From Deltaproteobacteria bacterium (GTDB taxonomy: Bacteria; Myxococcota_A; UBA9160; SMWR01): 15,783 nucleotides of DNA. Below, piece by piece: positions 13,032 through 15,783 of the stretch (positions are counted from its first letter, which is position 1; each line of letters starts with the position of its first letter). Location of the stretch: positions 1 through 15,783 of the forward strand of contig JAJDAM010000708.1 of NCBI GenBank assembly GCA_029261905.1. The letters run 5' to 3'. The notes under the pieces are model-generated. The model had not been told where the DNA came from. It ran no database searches and worked only from the letters and a program-made list of their open reading frames with translations. The position numbers were made by a program, and so were the translations under genes.

Positions 13032-13428
13032 GTTGGAAACGACCGGATCTCGTTGTGAATCCACTGGAGCATGACCACCCGACAGCGCGGCGAAGCCGCA
13101 AATCAAGTCGCCGTAGAAGTCGGCGAGGAGTTGCTCCCCGATCGGTCCGGGGTGTTGTTGCTCATCGCCCCGAAACCCGAAAATCTGAAGTACTTCAGAT
13201 ACTTCAACGAGAGTACACCGCAACGGAAGGGCACCGTAACGGATCGAGCAGAGCGCGAAGGATCATCGGCTGCGGGAGATCAACACGAACCCGAGCTGCG
13301 AATCGCCGAAGGTAGCACGATCTGCCCGTCCCAAAATCGACTTCCTCGATCTGGACAGCGCGTATCGCCGGGGGCGATGGTACGGCACGTATGTCGATTC
13401 GCGAGATGGCTCTGATCGAGCGCTGGGA
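13032..13428. other. Intergenic region upstream of the GT2/helical-repeat/WecG transcript
   Basis: This is 397 bp without a gene I can support. It holds a perfect 18-bp palindrome at 13183-13200. On the minus strand TTGAAG lies directly before the palindrome's own sequence, at a spacing of 17 bp from ATTTTC; that could be a poor -35/-10 pair with the palindrome in the spacer. A plus-strand frame (from 13240 onward) is open but has no start codon. Confidence 0.6.
13183..13200. promoter_or_regulatory. Perfect 18-bp palindrome, candidate operator
   Basis: ATCTGAAGTACTTCAGAT is its own reverse complement at all 18 positions. It is AT-richer than its surroundings and lies 152 bp before the GT2 start. 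TACTTCA from its right half is repeated directly after it (13200-13206). Symmetry without a loop fits a dimeric DNA-binding regulator better than an RNA hairpin. Confidence 0.55.
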
Positions 13429-14538
13429 TCAAGCGCTCGGTGGCGACTCTCGCGGTCCGCGACGGCGTTCGATCGCGTGGACCAACGCCGCTTCGAACGC
13501 ATCGGCAGCGTCATCCCAGCAGTAGCCTGTGGCCTTCTGGTGCGCGCGCCGCGACATGGCGCGCCAGTCTGCGTCGGACATGGCGTGAATGCGTGCCATG
13601 GCCTCGACGACAGCGCTCGGATCCCCGGTGGGCACTGCAATGCCTCCCCCGAAGGCGAGCAGCTCGGGCGCGGCGCCAGCGGGCGTCGCGATGACGGGCG
13701 TTCGGCACGCCATCGATTCCAGCAGCGGCAATCCGAAGCCTTCCGATTCGCTGGTGAACAACCAGGCGTCGCATTTTGAATAGATACTGGAAATGACGGC
13801 CTGTTCGGGACGGAGGGAAAACTCCACCCAGCTTGGAAGAGGCAACGCTGGCCCCGGCGACCGGGCTCCGAAACTCACGACGCGCAAACCGGGAATCGAT
13901 TCCCTGGCGAGTTCGATGGCCTCGATGCAGGACTTCACCGATTTTCGCGGTGCTGGCGTGTAGACGAAGCCGAACGTCGGCTGCGGTTGTTTCCCCCGCT
14001 CGTCGGCACAGAACAGATCGAGATCCACCGAGTTCGGTACGAGTTCGTGGTCGTGATCGCCGTACGCGGTTGCCATGATGTCGCTCAGCCATTGCGAGAC
14101 GACGATCTTGTGCAGCGGCAGTCGATAGGTGGCGCTGGCTCGTTCGACAGGAAGAAAATCGAAGACTTCATGGTCCTGCACGAAGTAGACCTTCGCGCCC
14201 TTGGATTCACCGAGTGCAGCGGCCCACTCGGCGGTTTCCCACCAGGTCGCGATGACGACGTCCGCGTCGGGAATTTCTTCGTTCGACGGAGGACGCCGAT
14301 CGAGCACCCGGAGATCGAGTCCCAGACCGTCGATATGTGATGTCGGAGCGGGATCGGGCGAATTCCAGCGTCCCGTTTTCAGCCGGCGTCGCAATCTTGC
14401 GCGCAGCGAAGGCGGCGGCTTCGGAACACACACCACGGTTACATCGTGCGACCGCCGGCTCAGCATTTCGCAGTATTTCGCGACGACTCGGGTGCCACCA
14501 CTCAGAGATACCGTCGGCAGCAGAAACGTGATCTTCAT
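13429..14538 (-). CDS. GT4 glycosyltransferase (GT-B fold)
   Basis: Retaining GT-B glycosyltransferase of 369 residues. The N-terminal domain opens with KITFLLPTVSLSGGTRVV (2-19), the glycine-rich acceptor loop; YFVQDHEVFDFLP (118-130) and VPNSVDLDLF (167-176) follow. The donor-binding C-terminal domain has CDAWLFTSESEGFGLPLLE with the EX7E pair E266/E274, then SMACRTPVIATPAGAAPELL (275-294) and GDPSAV (305-310). The YFVQDHE segment recalls rhamnan-type GT4 enzymes, but that is a weak hint to the donor. The frame is open to 15219 on the same strand; the real start is ATG 14538, two bases after the stop of the upstream GT2 gene and directly at the first beta strand. No Shine-Dalgarno site is obvious, so coupling to the upstream gene is likely. 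Confidence 0.9.
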   Translation of the reverse strand: MKITFLLPTVSLSGGTRVVAKYCEMLSRRSHDVTVVCVPKPPPSLRARLRRRLKTGRWNSPDPAPTSHIDGLGLDLRVLDRRPPSNEEIPDADVVIATWWETAEWAAALGESKGAKVYFVQDHEVFDFLPVERASATYRLPLHKIVVSQWLSDIMATAYGDHDHELVPNSVDLDLFCADERGKQPQPTFGFVYTPAPRKSVKSCIEAIELARESIPGLRVVSFGARSPGPALPLPSWVEFSLRPEQAVISSIYSKCDAWLFTSESEGFGLPLLESMACRTPVIATPAGAAPELLAFGGGIAVPTGDPSAVVEAMARIHAMSDADWRAMSRRAHQKATGYCWDDAADAFEAALVHAIERRRGPRESPPSA

Positions 14539-14540
14539 GT

Positions 14541-15479
14541 TCAATGACCGCGAAGCGCGCAGTACAGTGCCCGCCAACTCGCGATCGAGACCGGGTCCAG
14601 CCGCATTGCACGCCACGCGTGCTTGCGCGCCGTTTCGACCTGACGACCCTTCAGTGCCCACCAAACCCATTTCCGATGGATCTCGGCTTGGGTGGGAACC
14701 GGGTAGACCTCTTCTTCCGATTCCGCGAGGGGCGGACTCGGAAGACCACGGCGTTCGCGGGCTTCCCGAATCGCGCGAACCGCGCCGGAATGTTGACGAC
14801 GTCGATGCGCGTACCCCTGACTCTGGAGATGCTGGCGGTACGAGAAGTGAATCTCGGGAAGGTTGTGAAGCGTCCCGATCTCGCCCAGCCTCAGGAAAAG
14901 GCAGAAGTCCTCTGCTGCGTTGTCGCTGCGATAACCCTCGAGATCGACGAGCGTCTGTCGCCGGAACATCGATGCGGGATGACACATCGCGCCACCGTGG
15001 CCCGCGAGATGGGCACCATCGATCTCGTCGTGGCTGACGTATTCGGACCAATCCCGAATCGGCGCGCCATCGGGATCGATCATCCGGACACGACAACCGA
15101 CAGCAACGCAATCGGGGTGGTTGTCCAGGTACTCGACCTGACGTGCGAGGCGCTCGGGGTGCGAAATATCGTCTGAATCCATCGCGGCAAAGAACTCGCC
15201 ACGCGCCAGGCTCAGGCATTCGTTTCGAGTGGCACCAATGCCGCGATTCTCGCGGCTGACGACGCGGACCCGCGGGTCTGCAGCCGCGTGCCGTTCGAGC
15301 ACCCGGAGCGATCCGTCCGTGGAGCCGTCATCGATCGCGATGAGTTCCCAATCTTCGAAGCTCTGGGCGCGAATGCTCGCGACGGCCTCGTCGAGGTAGC
15401 GCTCGGTGTTGTGCACTGGCATGTGGACAGAGACGCGCGGTGCCTTGGCGCTGTCGGTCTGGATCTCGTCCGAGGGCAC
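14541..15479 (-). CDS. GT2 glycosyltransferase
   Basis: Family 2 glycosyltransferase of 312 residues with all the usual GT-A marks: RVSVHMPVHNTERYLDEAV (15-33), AIDDGSTDGS with D50 and D55 (48-57), NRGIGATRNECL (78-89), the metal-binding MDSDD (100-104), HPASMFRR (167-174) and AEDFCLFLRL with E190/D191 as likely base region (189-198). The C-terminal part ends in a short repeat-like helical segment, KHAWRAMRLDPVS. The start is GTG at 15479 with GGAG 6 bases upstream; an ATG at residue 20 lies inside the first strand and is too late. It is the first of two genes with the GT4. The 128-bp gap before it, after the partial gene at the window end, could hold a promoter. The sugar donor is unknown. 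Confidence 0.9.
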   Translation of the reverse strand: MPSDEIQTDSAKAPRVSVHMPVHNTERYLDEAVASIRAQSFEDWELIAIDDGSTDGSLRVLERHAAADPRVRVVSRENRGIGATRNECLSLARGEFFAAMDSDDISHPERLARQVEYLDNHPDCVAVGCRVRMIDPDGAPIRDWSEYVSHDEIDGAHLAGHGGAMCHPASMFRRQTLVDLEGYRSDNAAEDFCLFLRLGEIGTLHNLPEIHFSYRQHLQSQGYAHRRRQHSGAVRAIREARERRGLPSPPLAESEEEVYPVPTQAEIHRKWVWWALKGRQVETARKHAWRAMRLDPVSIASWRALYCALRGH

Positions 15480-15560
15480 GTGTTGCTCCGGTTCTGGGGG
15501 CGGCGGGAGAATAGCGCCACGACGATTGGCTACACGCGCTACCCGCTTTTCCGATCTGAG

Positions 15561-15574
15561 CCGCGTCGACGCGG
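15561..15574. other. Perfect 14-bp palindrome in the last intergenic gap
   Basis: CCGCGTCGACGCGG is fully self-complementary and lies 34 bp past the stop of the partial gene in the minus-strand transcript. No U tract follows and there is no loop. It could be part of a terminator-like structure or a protein site; GC-rich palindromes of this length also occur by chance in such DNA. Confidence 0.25.
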
Positions 15575-15607
15575 AAGCCGGTGGCTCGCCTGTGCGGAGT
15601 CCCCGAG

Positions 15608-15783
15608 TTAGGGGAGGATCGGATAGGCGGTGTCGAACGCGTAGTCGATCAAGACGGTCTCGGGAGTACCGGACCAGTTGCCCGCATGCAGGCTGATGGC
15701 ATTGACCGTCATGGACTTCGACTGCGAGTAGGCGAGAACGAAATTCGTGCCGTCGACGGAATAGAAGAACTCGAAGAAATTGC
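15608..15783 (-). CDS. C-terminal end of an unidentified beta-sandwich-like protein (partial)
   Basis: A minus-strand frame enters at the window end and runs to a TAA stop at 15608-15610, giving 57 visible residues. The stretch FFYSVDGTNFVLAYSQ resembles the last strands of concanavalin-A-like or DUF1349-type beta-sandwich domains, where a phrase of the type Y-S-x-D-G-x-x-F is common. The protein ends DTAYPILP. Such domains usually occur in secreted or surface proteins that bind or cleave glycans, which would suit the locus. The identification rests on this short similarity only. It is probably transcribed toward the GT2/GT4 pair. Confidence 0.55.
   Translation of the reverse strand, partial: NFFEFFYSVDGTNFVLAYSQSKSMTVNAISLHAGNWSGTPETVLIDYAFDTAYPILP

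Noticed and set aside
13032..13223. 64-codon N-terminal extension of the GT2 gene at 12183-13031
   Set aside because: The frame is open, but the extra residues show no GT2 motif, and the internal ATG directly precedes the canonical first strand. The palindrome also lies in this stretch.
13240..13480. Plus-strand open frame with a protein-like stretch (DFLDLDSAYRRGRWYGTYVD)
   Set aside because: No start codon or ribosome-binding site; it runs into the antisense of the GT4 gene, and I recognise no family. Kept only as a note on the intergenic region.
14539..15219. Long N-terminal extension of the GT4 frame (596 codons in total)
   Set aside because: It lies wholly within the GT2 gene on the same strand in another frame. 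It is Arg/Ser/Pro-rich shadow sequence, and the GT4 fold begins at the ATG 14538.
15229..15243. TGGCACCAATGCCGC with the GG-N10-GC spacing of sigma-54 promoters
   Set aside because: It is inside a GT2 coding region facing the wrong way, and its -12 box (CCGC) is poor. It shows that such spacing occurs by chance here.

Overview
The window is a surface-polysaccharide (O-antigen, capsule or exopolysaccharide) biosynthesis locus from a Gram-negative bacterium. By eye it is about 60% GC, densely packed, and uses GTG and TTG as well as ATG starts. The two heptose-pathway genes and the WecG-family and O-antigen ligase/polymerase-type proteins support an outer-membrane organism. A Myxococcota or other deltaproteobacterium-like lineage would fit, but nothing in the sequence fixes the taxon. 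I see no rRNA, tRNA, CRISPR array or transposase.

Layout. Positions 1-1112 (+): the tail of an unidentified gene, then galE. Positions 1091-4361 (-): a nucleotide-sugar operon transcribed rfbC, an NAD-dependent epimerase, rfbD, gmhA, which runs 22 bp into the 3' end of galE. Positions 4362-4788: a 427-bp divergent control region with two stem-loops and a good sigma-54-type -24/-12 promoter. Positions 4789-8041 (+): a tightly coupled set of a GT2 glycosyltransferase, a membrane acyltransferase-like protein and a second GT2. Positions 8032-9444 (-): an O-antigen polymerase/ligase-like membrane protein. Positions 9698-10183 (+): gmhB alone. Positions 10225-13031 (-): a WecG/TagA-family transferase, a helical-repeat protein of unknown function and a GT2, transcribed in the reverse of that order. 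Positions 13032-13428: a 397-bp gene-free stretch with a perfect 18-bp palindrome. Positions 13429-15479 (-): a GT4 and a GT2. Positions 15608-15783 (-): the end of an unidentified, probably secreted or surface, beta-sandwich protein.

How the genes fit together (inference from families). GalE, RmlC, RmlD, the 317-residue epimerase, GmhA and GmhB supply activated sugars, probably including a galactose-type sugar, a deoxyhexose such as rhamnose, and a heptose. Six glycosyltransferases (four GT2, one GT4, one GT26) could build a repeat unit. The acyltransferase may decorate it, and the Wzy/WaaL-like protein polymerises or ligates it. RmlA, RmlB, a heptose kinase and nucleotidyltransferase, a Wzx flippase, an initiating phosphoglycosyltransferase and export proteins are not in the window.

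The most unusual signal is a set of slippage-prone repeats: a G9 tract inside the polymerase/ligase gene where a one-base change in either direction truncates the protein; a 12-bp tandem repeat before rfbD whose G5 tracts and 7-nt spacers fit the G-quadruplex pattern; and a perfect 17-bp tandem duplication that has rewritten the C terminus of RmlD. Together they suggest that this locus can vary its surface glycan by replication slippage.
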